Position numbers and translations under genes: made by a program. From the NCBI GenBank assembly GCA_934351255.1, contig CAKRJH010000006.1, positions 101,640 through 165,639 on the forward strand: DNA of 64,000 bases. The letters are read 5' to 3'. Positions 26,952 to 35,365 of the stretch are shown piece after piece. Numbering within the stretch: the stretch's first letter is position 1; every line of letters starts with the position of its first letter. Under the pieces are notes generated by a model. That model made no database searches and was not told the origin of the DNA. It saw nothing but the letters and a program-made list of their open reading frames with translations. This stretch comes from an uncultured Lachnospiraceae bacterium (GTDB lineage: Bacteria; Bacillota; Clostridia; Lachnospirales; Lachnospiraceae).

Positions 26952-28033
26952 TGAGGAACGGTATGGATCCAGAACAACGGAACAGGATAGACCGTCTGGC
27001 GGGGGAACACCGTCTGGCCCGGGAAGAGTGGGAAACTCTGATCGAGGGGCAGGATGAGGAACTGCAGGAGTATGCAGCGACCAGAGCCCGCGAAGTAGCT
27101 GTCCGAAATTTTGGACATGATGTTTACACCAGAGGTCTGATCGAGTTTACCAATGTCTGTAAGAATGACTGTCTGTACTGTGGGATCCGAAAGAGTCAGC
27201 AGCAGGCCCATCGCTATCGCTTGACTGCGGCGGAGATCCTGGAATGCTGTGAGCAGGGGTACGAGCTGGGATTTCGGACCTTTGTCCTGCAGGGGGGAGA
27301 GGATCCGGCCTGCACAGTGCAATGGATCGAGGAACTGGTTCGTCAGATCAAAGGACGGTTCCCGGATTGTGCGGTGACGCTGTCTGTGGGAGAACATTCC
27401 CGGGAGACGTATGAGCGCTGGTATCAGGCGGGGGCAGAGCGGTATCTGCTGCGTCATGAGACGGCAGATGCAGAACATTATGCGATGCTGCACCCGGAGG
27501 AAATGTCCTGGGCGCACCGTATGCAGTGCCTGAGGGATCTCAAGGAGATCGGGTATCAGACGGGCTGCGGATTTATGGTCGGAAGTCCCGGACAGACCGC
27601 ACGCCATCTGGCGGAAGATATGGTATTTTTACAGGATTTTCGTCCGCATATGATCGGGATCGGACCATTCATCCCGGCGGGCGGTACTCCGTTTGCACAC
27701 AAAAAAGCAGGTACACTCGAACAGACGCTGTACCTGCTTAGTCTGATCCGGCTGATGCACCCTCAGGTGCTTCTGCCGGCGACGACGGCTCTGGGGACGA
27801 TCCATCCTCAGGGGAGAGAACTGGGGATCCTGGCCGGTGCCAATGTGGTCATGCCCAATCTGTCTCCGGTGGCCGTGCGTAAAAAATATGCTTTATACGA
27901 TGATAAGATCTGCACCGGGGAAGAATCCGCCCAGTGCAGACATTGCCTGGATCTCAGGCTGGAACGGATCGGTTACTCACTGTCCGTCTCGCGCGGAGAT
28001 TCACCCTTTGCCGAAGGGGCAGCCTCATCATAG
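26948..28033 (+). CDS. hydE: [FeFe] hydrogenase H-cluster maturase HydE
   Basis: Radical SAM enzyme of H-cluster assembly, related to biotin synthase. It is 361 residues. The cluster motif is C71, C75, C78 in CKNDCLYC; a C-terminal cysteine set (CTGEESAQCRHC) resembles the accessory cluster. FVLQGGEDP and GFMVGSPGQT are HydE-like. Possible starts are 26948, 26951 and 26963; the first overlaps the preceding stop as ATGA. HydF and HydG are not nearby. The 3' end overlaps the convergent gene by 61 bases. Confidence 0.9.
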   Translation: MMRNGMDPEQRNRIDRLAGEHRLAREEWETLIEGQDEELQEYAATRAREVAVRNFGHDVYTRGLIEFTNVCKNDCLYCGIRKSQQQAHRYRLTAAEILECCEQGYELGFRTFVLQGGEDPACTVQWIEELVRQIKGRFPDCAVTLSVGEHSRETYERWYQAGAERYLLRHETADAEHYAMLHPEEMSWAHRMQCLRDLKEIGYQTGCGFMVGSPGQTARHLAEDMVFLQDFRPHMIGIGPFIPAGGTPFAHKKAGTLEQTLYLLSLIRLMHPQVLLPATTALGTIHPQGRELGILAGANVVMPNLSPVAVRKKYALYDDKICTGEESAQCRHCLDLRLERIGYSLSVSRGDSPFAEGAASS

Positions 28034-29196
28034 GTGTCAAGAAATGAATGCTTGACACCATTTTTTTTGTAGGCAATGATCGTGCTGAGATTGACATTTT
28101 CCACACTGCGGAAGATGTTGCTCTCGATATTCGGGTTGACCGTTTTGAGATCCCGGATCAGGTGTTTGATCTCGAGACGCTTGGAAGCGGTCTGGCCTTC
28201 CTGGTTGCAGGAAGAACAATTGTCCGTAAAACGGCAGGCGCACTGCAGAAAGCGCAGATCGTGATAGTCGCGCCAGCGCTTGATATCATCCTCGCGGATC
28301 AGGTACATCGGACGGATCAGCTCCATACCCTCAAAATTGCTGCTGTGCAGTTTTGGCATCATGGTCTGGATCTGGGATCCGTACATCATACCCATCAGAA
28401 TGGTCTCGATCACATCGTCATAGTGGTGTCCCAGAGCGATCTTATTACAGCCGAGCATCTTCGCGTGGTTGTAGAGATAACCGCGGCGCATGCGGGCACA
28501 GAGATAGCATGGGCTCTTGTCAATGTGATATACGGCCTCAAAGATATTGGATTCAAAGATCGTGACCGGGATGTCCAGCTTGCGGGCATTGGCCTCGATG
28601 ATCTGGCGGTTTGCCTGGCTGTAGCCGGGATCCATGACCATAAATTCCAGTTCAAACGGAACCTGTCTGTGGCGCTGCAGTTCCTGAAAGAGCTTGGCCA
28701 TCAGCATCGAGTCCTTGCCGCCGGAGATGCACACGGCAATCTTATCGCCGGGTTTGATCAGTTCATAGGTCTTACATGCTTTGGCAAACGGGGAGAACAG
28801 GGACTTGTGGAATTTCTTGCGGATGCTCTGTTCGACATCCCTGGCAAACTGCCCGTTGTTTTCGGAATCCAGTGCTTCCTGTGCCATCATATGACCCAGA
28901 AGCCAGCCGTTGTATCCGCCTTTCAGACTGAGTGCCGGGATACCTTTGTCCTGCAGAAGACCGGCATACTGCAGACTTTTTTCACCGCGGTTGCAGTACA
29001 GGATCACCTCATTGCCCTCGGGAAGATCTGCCAGCCCGTCGCCCATCAGGTTCTCCTCAGACATCGCGATGGCACCCGGGATCATACCATAGGAGCGGGT
29101 CTGTTCCTCGCGCAGGTCGATCAGGCGGTAGCTGCCACGGTTTTTATCGTTCAATTCCTCATACGAAATTTCTGTATTGTTCACGTTATTCTCCAT
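27973..29196 (-). CDS. Rhodanese domain fused to a TtcA-like PP-loop ATPase
   Basis: 407 residues. Residues about 8-105 form a rhodanese domain with the sulfur-carrying cysteine C68 in YCNRGEKS. Residues about 130-390 form a TtcA/TtuA-type tRNA thiolation domain: PP-loop SGGKDS at 158-163, CxxC C230/C233 in CYLCARMRR and further cysteines in CACRFTDNCSSC, suited to hold an Fe-S cluster. The fusion would supply persulfide sulfur in cis to modify tRNA, probably 2-thiocytidine-32 (inference). The 3' end overlaps hydE by 61 bases on the opposite strand; the coding sense is assigned by motifs on both sides. Confidence 0.9.
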   Translation of the reverse strand: MENNVNNTEISYEELNDKNRGSYRLIDLREEQTRSYGMIPGAIAMSEENLMGDGLADLPEGNEVILYCNRGEKSLQYAGLLQDKGIPALSLKGGYNGWLLGHMMAQEALDSENNGQFARDVEQSIRKKFHKSLFSPFAKACKTYELIKPGDKIAVCISGGKDSMLMAKLFQELQRHRQVPFELEFMVMDPGYSQANRQIIEANARKLDIPVTIFESNIFEAVYHIDKSPCYLCARMRRGYLYNHAKMLGCNKIALGHHYDDVIETILMGMMYGSQIQTMMPKLHSSNFEGMELIRPMYLIREDDIKRWRDYHDLRFLQCACRFTDNCSSCNQEGQTASKRLEIKHLIRDLKTVNPNIESNIFRSVENVNLSTIIAYKKNGVKHSFLDTYDEAAPSAKGESPRETDSE

Positions 29197-29344
29197 TCTA
29201 AAACAGCACTCCGACTGTTTGGTATTGACGTATCTTTGGTCGTCATTATTATATCGGTAGATGAAGAATCTGACAAGAACCCGATATGATGCTTTTTGGC
29301 TGATAACCGGTTCAAGGTAAAAACTTGAGCGTAAATTTTAATTA

Positions 29345-29378
29345 CCTAGTTGACAACTAGGAAAACTAGGAATATACT
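29345..29378 (+). promoter_or_regulatory. cysK promoter with palindromic operator over the -35 box
   Basis: TTGACA (29350-29355), 17-base spacer, TATACT (29373-29378). The palindrome CCTAGTTGACAACTAGG (29345-29361) covers the -35 element exactly, and a further ACTAGG half-site lies in the spacer at 29365-29370. A repressor bound here would block polymerase. CymR-like Rrf2 regulators that control cysteine genes are the leading candidates from context. The rest of the 267-base gap shows nothing else. Confidence 0.75.
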
Positions 29379-29463
29379 AATCACAGATCAAACAACAGCG
29401 AATACAGAACACAGATTCGCGCGACAGATTGCATATGGAACATTCAGACGGAGGTAAAACATT

Positions 29464-30396
29464 ATGGCAAATATTTATCAGGGAACACTGGGACTGATTG
29501 GAAAAACTCCACTGGTAGAGGTGGTAAATGTAGAGAAGGAGCTGGATCTGAAAGCCAGACTTCTTGTGAAGCTGGAGTATTTTAATCCTGCAGGAAGCGT
29601 CAAGGATCGTATCGCCAAGGCGATGATCGAGGATGCAGAGCAGAAGGGTCTGTTAAAGGAAGGTTCTGTGATCATTGAGCCGACATCCGGCAATACCGGA
29701 ATCGGTCTGGCTGCTCTGGCAGCATCCAAGGGATACCGCATCATTCTGACGATGCCGGAGACCATGAGCGTAGAGAGACGTAATATTCTGAAAGCATATG
29801 GCGCAGAGATCGTGCTGACTGACGGAACCAAGGGGATGAAGGGTGCGATCGCCAGGGCGGATGAGCTGGCAAAGGAGATCGAGGGAGCTTACATCCCGGG
29901 ACAGTTTGTCAATCCTGCCAATCCGGCAGCACACAAGGCAACGACCGGACCGGAGATCTGGGAGGATACCGATGGAGATGTGGATATCTTCGTAGCCGGT
30001 GTCGGTACCGGCGGAACACTGACCGGTGTCGGTGAATATCTGAAAGAAAAGAAGGCAGACGTCAAGGTTGTGGCTGTAGAGCCTGCTACCTCTCCGGTAC
30101 TTTCTACCGGCAAGGGCGGAGCACATAAGATTCAGGGAATCGGAGCAGGATTTGTACCGGATACCCTGAATACCAAGGTGTATGATGAGATCCTTCCGAT
30201 CGAGAATGAGGATGCCTTTGAGTACAGCAAACTCCTCGCAAGGAAAGAAGGTGTGCTGGTAGGTATCTCCTCCGGTGCCGCACTGAAGGCCGGCATTGAT
30301 CTGGCAAAGCGTCCGGAAAACGAGGGCAAGACGATTGTTGTCTTACTGCCGGATAATGGAGACCGTTATTACTCCACACCATTATTCCAGGAGTAA
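29464..30396 (+). CDS. cysK: Cysteine synthase A (O-acetylserine sulfhydrylase)
   Basis: PLP enzyme making cysteine from O-acetylserine and sulfide. It is 310 residues, standard length. The PLP lysine is K47 in PAGSVKDRI; PTSGNTGIGLA (substrate loop), GTGGTLTG (phosphate loop) and GISSGAALKA are all present. It is transcribed alone from its own regulated promoter and closed by a strong terminator. Cysteine made here is the sulfur source for the desulfurase and rhodanese proteins in this window. Confidence 0.97.
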   Translation: MANIYQGTLGLIGKTPLVEVVNVEKELDLKARLLVKLEYFNPAGSVKDRIAKAMIEDAEQKGLLKEGSVIIEPTSGNTGIGLAALAASKGYRIILTMPETMSVERRNILKAYGAEIVLTDGTKGMKGAIARADELAKEIEGAYIPGQFVNPANPAAHKATTGPEIWEDTDGDVDIFVAGVGTGGTLTGVGEYLKEKKADVKVVAVEPATSPVLSTGKGGAHKIQGIGAGFVPDTLNTKVYDEILPIENEDAFEYSKLLARKEGVLVGISSGAALKAGIDLAKRPENEGKTIVVLLPDNGDRYYSTPLFQE

Positions 30397-30446
30397 TTTC
30401 TGGGAGTAAGCGGAAAGAGGAAAATATTGCGTGTAAGCATAGAAAA

Positions 30447-30497
30447 GGGCATTGTCTCCGGGATGGCTGATCCATTCCCGGGGACAGATGCTCTTTT
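30447..30497 (+). terminator. Terminator after cysK
   Basis: Long imperfect stem, GGGCATTGTCTCCGGGATGG pairing with CCATTCCCGGGGACAGATGCTC read in reverse, 4-6 base loop, then five T. Confidence 0.85.
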
Positions 30498-30528
30498 TGC
30501 GTATGAAGTCATGTCCGTGATACTTTTT

Positions 30529-30583
30529 TTAACTTTTCTTAATCTTTTTAACGGTTGAACCTTAATACGCAATTCTTTACAAT
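30529..30583 (+). promoter_or_regulatory. Promoter of the two-component operon with TTAAC direct repeats
   Basis: TTGAAC (30555-30560), 17-base spacer, TACAAT (30578-30583). Just upstream, TTAAC/TTAAT units start at 30529, 30539 and 30548, about one helical turn apart, the arrangement bound by OmpR/PhoP-type response regulators. This suggests autoregulation by the response regulator encoded next. Confidence 0.6.
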
Positions 30584-30620
30584 AGATTTAGATTCATGAA
30601 TCGAAAGGAAATCAAAGGAT

Positions 30621-31310
30621 ATGTACAAAGTATTAGTATGTGATGATGAAAAGGACATTGTATCCGCGCTGGAGATTTATCTGAAGGCGGAGGGATATGA
30701 GGTATTAAAAGCATATGACGGAAAAGAGGCGTTGGAGATCCTGCACCAGCAGGAAGTCCAGCTTGTCCTGATGGACATTATGATGCCTCAGATGGATGGC
30801 ATCCAGGCGATGACAAAACTCCGGGAGTTTACCAATGTTCCGGTGATCCTGCTCACGGCAAAGGGGGAGGATATGGATAAGGTGCTCGGACTGACGGTAG
30901 GTGCTGACGATTATGTCACAAAGCCGTTCAACCCGGTGGAACTTCAGGCGCGCGTCAAATCGCAGATCCGTCGGTATATGCAGCTTGGAAGCGGCAGACA
31001 GGAGGCGGAGGTTCTCACTGCCGGAGGTGTCGCACTGGATCCGCGCCGCAAGGAGGTGACGCTGGATGGAGAGCCAGTGGCATTGACCAAGATCGAGTAT
31101 TCCATCCTCAAGCTGTTCATGGAGCATCCGGGGGAGCCGTTCACACCCAAGGAAATTTATCAGAGAGTGTGGGAGGAGGAATCCTATGGCTCCGAAAAAA
31201 CGGTGGCAGTACATATCCGTCATCTGAGAGAAAAGATAGAGTATGATCCGGCGAATCCGCGGATGCTGATGGCAGTCTGGGGACAGGGTTACAAGCTGGA
31301 AGTTCATTGA
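30621..31310 (+). CDS. OmpR-family response regulator
   Basis: 229 residues: receiver domain with acidic pocket D8/D9, phosphoacceptor D52 in LMDIMMPQMDG and lysine in TKPFNPVEL; C-terminal winged HTH with LTKIEYSILKLFMEHPGEPFTPKEIYQRVWEE and TVAVHIRHLREKIE. Closest in style to VanR-like regulators of Clostridia. The histidine kinase gene follows after 34 bases. Target genes are unknown, but repeats in its own promoter suggest feedback. Confidence 0.96.
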   Translation: MYKVLVCDDEKDIVSALEIYLKAEGYEVLKAYDGKEALEILHQQEVQLVLMDIMMPQMDGIQAMTKLREFTNVPVILLTAKGEDMDKVLGLTVGADDYVTKPFNPVELQARVKSQIRRYMQLGSGRQEAEVLTAGGVALDPRRKEVTLDGEPVALTKIEYSILKLFMEHPGEPFTPKEIYQRVWEEESYGSEKTVAVHIRHLREKIEYDPANPRMLMAVWGQGYKLEVH

Positions 31311-31344
31311 CAGAGGATCAGAAGGGAATGGAGGACAGAACACG

Positions 31345-33888
31345 ATGAAAAAGGTATGTCAAACGACCTGGGTTCGCATGACGGCACTGGCGCTGGCGGT
31401 ATTTCTGGGGATGATCTCGATCGTGGGGATCACGGTGAGTGCACTGAATGCAGAGATCGGTGCATTTACATCCGATCAGGACAGTTTTGACCAGAAGAAA
31501 AAGGACCGTCAGAAATCGCTGATGCAGACATATGCGTATGATATGATCTACAAAGCACGTCATAACAAATCGAATCAGCAGGCACAGAAATTTGAAAAAT
31601 ATAAAGACAGCAACATGAACTATGTGGTGTTCCACAGAGATGTCAAGGATGGCAAGACCACCTATCGGAAGATGGCCGGTTTTGGATCGTTCGATGACCT
31701 GTCACTGGAAGCACTGGAACGGACGGACAGCTATCAGATCATTGAGGGACTGCAAAAGGTAAGTCCTCAGATCTATTCCTATGAACTGGCGGATTACCGT
31801 TCCCTGCAGAACTACAGCTCGATCAACAGTCTGGCCAGTGTCCTGGCGGGACGCAGCAACTGGTCCGTCTGGGACGAAAACAGCGATGAGGGAACGTCGG
31901 ATCCGGAACGTATCCAACGTGTGCTCTACAATAAAGATACCGGCCGGTTCTACTTCCAGACAAAGCATTATGTGTTTGCCACAGGCAATCTCTCCTTGTC
32001 TGATCCGGACAGTGACGGGGAATTCAAAAAGAATTATTCCTATGTTGAGGGCGTTGGGTATTGTAATCATGCGGATGGAAACAAGCTGGTCATCAATGCC
32101 GGGACACCGTGGCAGATTGACAAAAAGTCATATTCGTTCTTTTATCTGGAGGGCGTGCGTATCACGAAAAGCCTGATCCGGACCGTAGATTCCAAGACCA
32201 TGCCCAAGGTCACCAACGTCAGTTATATTGTAAATGAGAGTCAGACCAGCCAGTATGAGTCGATCTATCAGGATTATGTGGATTACTATAAGGACGAGGA
32301 GCAGGCATATGTGATCGTGGACAAAGATTATACACAGGTGAAAGTCGAGCCTACCTCCTGGGTAAGTTTTGATGATGAAGCAAACAAGGATTCGCTCAAG
32401 AGCGGCTATGTTGTGTTTGCATCCGCAAAATCCAGATTAACCGACAATTCGGTTGATCGGTTATATATGCAGGATGAACTGCTGGACCGGCTTCATGATA
32501 CGAGTATACCGGTGCTGATCGTCACGATCGTCAGTGGCGTTCTGGCAGTCATCAGTGGAATTTTCTACTGGGTATGTATCTGGATGAAGGGACGTCAGGA
32601 GGAGACCTGTGCATTACACAAGATTCCGTTCGGTGTGTATGAGATCGTGCCTGTCACCATCTGGTCGCTCGCATTTGCCGGATATCTTATGCTGGCGACA
32701 GAGGGATTCACCTCCATCTCTTCGGTATATCTGAACTGGGTTATCGCAGGAGCGTTTGGCCTGGCTCTGGTGTTGATGGTTACCACCGGCTGGATCATAG
32801 GTGAGTTTATCGCAAGGCTGCGTGACAAGATTTTCTGGAGATACAGCCTGGTGGGAATTCTGTTCCATCCGGTCAAACGTCTCGGTGGCAATGTGATCAG
32901 GGCTATAGGCATGATTCCCAGGATCAGTCTGGCATACCTGGGCGTTTCCATCCTGCAGACGATTGTGATCATCGGGTTCTCCGGGTATCAGACCGCGGAA
33001 CTGTTCAGTCTGTTTGTACTGTACAAGATCGTGGAAGTCATCCTGCTGGCCATGGTGGTACTGCAGGCGCAGAAGATCCGGAAGGGAACTGCCAGCATGG
33101 CAGACGGCAACCTGGATCACACGATTGATTCAGAGCATATGTTCCCTTCATTCAAGGAGCATGTCAGCGATCTGAACAGGATCCGCGAGGGAGCCAATCT
33201 GGCCGCACAGCAGCGCATGAAGAGTGAGCGCTTCAAGACCGAGTTGATCACGAATGTGTCTCACGATCTGAAGACACCACTTACCTCTGTGATCAATTAC
33301 ATTGACTTGCTGCAGAAAGAGGATGTGACACAGGAGCAGCAGGAGGAGTATCTGAAGATCCTGGAACGCCAGGCCAACCGTCTGAAGAAGCTGATGCAGG
33401 ATCTTCTGGATGCATCCAAGGCGGCATCCGGAGCCGTGGAGATGGATATCCAGGAACTGGATCTGCAGGTTCTGATGGTGCAGGCAGTGGGAGAATATCA
33501 GGAAAAGATGGAGCAGCTTGGTCTGGATCTGATGATCAATCAGCCGGAGGAGAGTGTGCTGGTAAAAGCAGACAGCCGCCAGCTCTGGCGGGTCTTTGAC
33601 AATGTGCTCAACAACATCTGCAAATATGCCCTGCCAAACACCCGCGTGTATATCGATGAGGAGAGGAATGAGCAGGGATATCAGGTCACATTCCGCAATA
33701 TCTCAAGAGCTCCGCTCAATATTTCCAGTGACGAACTGATGGAACGGTTTGTCCGCGGAGACAGTTCCCGCCACACGGAGGGAAGCGGTCTGGGACTGTC
33801 GATCGCAAGCAATCTGATGGAACTTATGGGAGGCCGTTTTGAGATTAAGATTGATGGAGATCTGTTCAAGGTGATCCTGACATTTTAG
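31345..33888 (+). CDS. Membrane sensor histidine kinase
   Basis: 847 residues, large for the class. A first membrane helix (about 11-33) is followed by a roughly 350-residue exterior domain, then a membrane helix near 392-416 and four or five more between about 435 and 580. A HAMP-like linker leads to the dimerisation domain with phospho-accepting H640 in VSHDLKTPLT, and an HATPase domain with NVLNNICKYA (N-box) and GSGLGLSIA (G2). The polytopic middle region between exterior domain and kinase is unusual; the signal is unknown. GGAGG lies 10 bases before the ATG. Partner is the preceding response regulator. Confidence 0.95.
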   Translation: MKKVCQTTWVRMTALALAVFLGMISIVGITVSALNAEIGAFTSDQDSFDQKKKDRQKSLMQTYAYDMIYKARHNKSNQQAQKFEKYKDSNMNYVVFHRDVKDGKTTYRKMAGFGSFDDLSLEALERTDSYQIIEGLQKVSPQIYSYELADYRSLQNYSSINSLASVLAGRSNWSVWDENSDEGTSDPERIQRVLYNKDTGRFYFQTKHYVFATGNLSLSDPDSDGEFKKNYSYVEGVGYCNHADGNKLVINAGTPWQIDKKSYSFFYLEGVRITKSLIRTVDSKTMPKVTNVSYIVNESQTSQYESIYQDYVDYYKDEEQAYVIVDKDYTQVKVEPTSWVSFDDEANKDSLKSGYVVFASAKSRLTDNSVDRLYMQDELLDRLHDTSIPVLIVTIVSGVLAVISGIFYWVCIWMKGRQEETCALHKIPFGVYEIVPVTIWSLAFAGYLMLATEGFTSISSVYLNWVIAGAFGLALVLMVTTGWIIGEFIARLRDKIFWRYSLVGILFHPVKRLGGNVIRAIGMIPRISLAYLGVSILQTIVIIGFSGYQTAELFSLFVLYKIVEVILLAMVVLQAQKIRKGTASMADGNLDHTIDSEHMFPSFKEHVSDLNRIREGANLAAQQRMKSERFKTELITNVSHDLKTPLTSVINYIDLLQKEDVTQEQQEEYLKILERQANRLKKLMQDLLDASKAASGAVEMDIQELDLQVLMVQAVGEYQEKMEQLGLDLMINQPEESVLVKADSRQLWRVFDNVLNNICKYALPNTRVYIDEERNEQGYQVTFRNISRAPLNISSDELMERFVRGDSSRHTEGSGLGLSIASNLMELMGGRFEIKIDGDLFKVILTF

Positions 33889-33943
33889 GTCTGTTGACAG
33901 ATTCCGGATATGATCTGGAACGAGCCGCGATGCAAAAGGGTAA

Positions 33944-33987
33944 AACGCTCGGAAAATGCCATACTTTAGCATTTTTCGGGCGTTTTT
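33944..33987 (+). terminator. Terminator after the histidine kinase gene
   Basis: 16-bp stem AACGCTCGGAAAATGC / GCATTTTTCGGGCGTT with a few wobble pairs, followed by T5. Confidence 0.85.
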
Positions 33988-34014
33988 GGTATGCAGCTGC
34001 TGATCTTGTTTTCA

Positions 34015-34043
34015 TTGACGCGGTGTTCATATATTGTTAAAAT
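34015..34043 (+). promoter_or_regulatory. Promoter of the solute-binding lipoprotein operon
   Basis: TTGACG (34015-34020), 17-base spacer, TAAAAT (34038-34043), about 45 bases before the lipoprotein ATG and after the preceding terminator, so a new transcription unit begins here. Confidence 0.7.
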
Positions 34044-34087
34044 ATTTTTAATAGTTTAATTACGCTAGTGAATATAATGGAGAAGAT

Positions 34088-35341
34088 ATGAAAACAAATA
34101 AAAGAAAGATAGCAGGCATGACGCTGTGTCTGGTGCTTGGAGCGAGTCTGGCGTTTGGCGGCTGCAATCTCCGGGAAAATGGGGGTTCCCGGAAATCTGC
34201 GTCGAAGGTGCATCTGGTTGTGTGGGTGTCTTCCGAGGAGAAGGAACTGCTGCAGGAGGAGACAGAGGCGTTTGCGAAAGAACACCGTGATGAGGTTTCT
34301 CTGGATTTTGATGTCTATGAACATACGATTGATGAGGTCAAGGAACTGCTGCTGGCGGGTGAGGGACAGCTTCCGGATGTCTTTACCTTTGCCAGTGACC
34401 AGTACCCGGATCTGCGGAAGGCGGGGGTGCTTGCCGACGTGGTATGCGAGCCGGAGAAGGTGATCGGGGAGAGCGGAGGCATGGACAGCCAGATCATATC
34501 GGAGATCACACAGGACGGTACGCTGTATGCCTATCCGTCCTCAGCGAGTAATGGTTATTTCCTGTACTATGACGGTTCCTGCATCACGCCGGAGGAAGCG
34601 CAGTCATTTGACACACTGCTGGACGCGGCGGCACGCTCGGAAAAGCAGATGATCATGGATTGGACGAGCGGATGGTATCTGTATTCCTTTTTCAGGGGAG
34701 CGGGGATGAGCGTACATATGGATGAGTCCCTTTCCCACAATGTCTGTGATTTTAACCGTACGAAGGGAAAATATACCGGACTGGATGTCGTGCAGGCGAT
34801 GATTCAGATCCGCCGGAACAAGGCATTTGACGTGGTAGCCAGTGAAAGCCTGTTGGAGAAACTGGAGCAGGGGAAGGTCTGTGCCGCGGTCAATGGAACC
34901 TGGAACGCGACCGTATTTCAGAAACTCTGGGGAGAGAACTGCAGGGCAGTGAAACTTCCGACCTATACGATCCGTGGCAGACAGGTTCAGATGGGCAGTT
35001 TTGCAGGTTACAAATATGTGGGTGTGCATGCGGGCAGCGGCAGTGATGTCTGGGCTCAGAAGCTGGCACGCTATCTTACTCAGAAAGAACAACAGCAGAA
35101 ACATTATGAGGTGACCGGGGAATGTCCGGCCAATACTACCCTTGCGGAGTCTGAGCAGGTGAAGAGTTCGGAACCCATCGCGGCACTGCAGGAACAGAAC
35201 CGGTATGCGGATAACCAATGTGTCACGCAGTCGTTCTGGGCACCGATGACGGTACTCGGAATGTATGTTTCGACAGAGAATGCCGATGGACAGGATATTC
35301 AGGAATTGCTGGACAAGACCGTACAGCAGATCGAACAATAG
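34088..35341 (+). CDS. Extracellular solute-binding lipoprotein (family 1) without a permease
   Basis: 417 residues. Signal peptide MKTNKRKIAGMTLCLVLGAS with lipobox-like FGGC, then a family-1 periplasmic binding fold: KVHLVVWVSSEEKELLQEE opening, WTSGWYLYSFFRGAG and AAVNGTWNATVF in the hinge/lobe regions, as in sugar-binding components of ABC importers. No permease or ATPase gene is near; instead a membrane HD-GYP gene follows after 24 bases. It may deliver ligand information to that protein rather than transport sugar (inference). The ligand cannot be read from sequence. Confidence 0.88.
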   Translation: MKTNKRKIAGMTLCLVLGASLAFGGCNLRENGGSRKSASKVHLVVWVSSEEKELLQEETEAFAKEHRDEVSLDFDVYEHTIDEVKELLLAGEGQLPDVFTFASDQYPDLRKAGVLADVVCEPEKVIGESGGMDSQIISEITQDGTLYAYPSSASNGYFLYYDGSCITPEEAQSFDTLLDAAARSEKQMIMDWTSGWYLYSFFRGAGMSVHMDESLSHNVCDFNRTKGKYTGLDVVQAMIQIRRNKAFDVVASESLLEKLEQGKVCAAVNGTWNATVFQKLWGENCRAVKLPTYTIRGRQVQMGSFAGYKYVGVHAGSGSDVWAQKLARYLTQKEQQQKHYEVTGECPANTTLAESEQVKSSEPIAALQEQNRYADNQCVTQSFWAPMTVLGMYVSTENADGQDIQELLDKTVQQIEQ

Positions 35342-35365
35342 TGCAGGACAGGAAAGGACGAGCAA

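Noticed and set aside
28048..29289. 413-codon plus-strand open frame over the rhodanese-TtcA gene
   Set aside because: The minus strand has the PP-loop, rhodanese and cysteine motifs; the plus frame has none.
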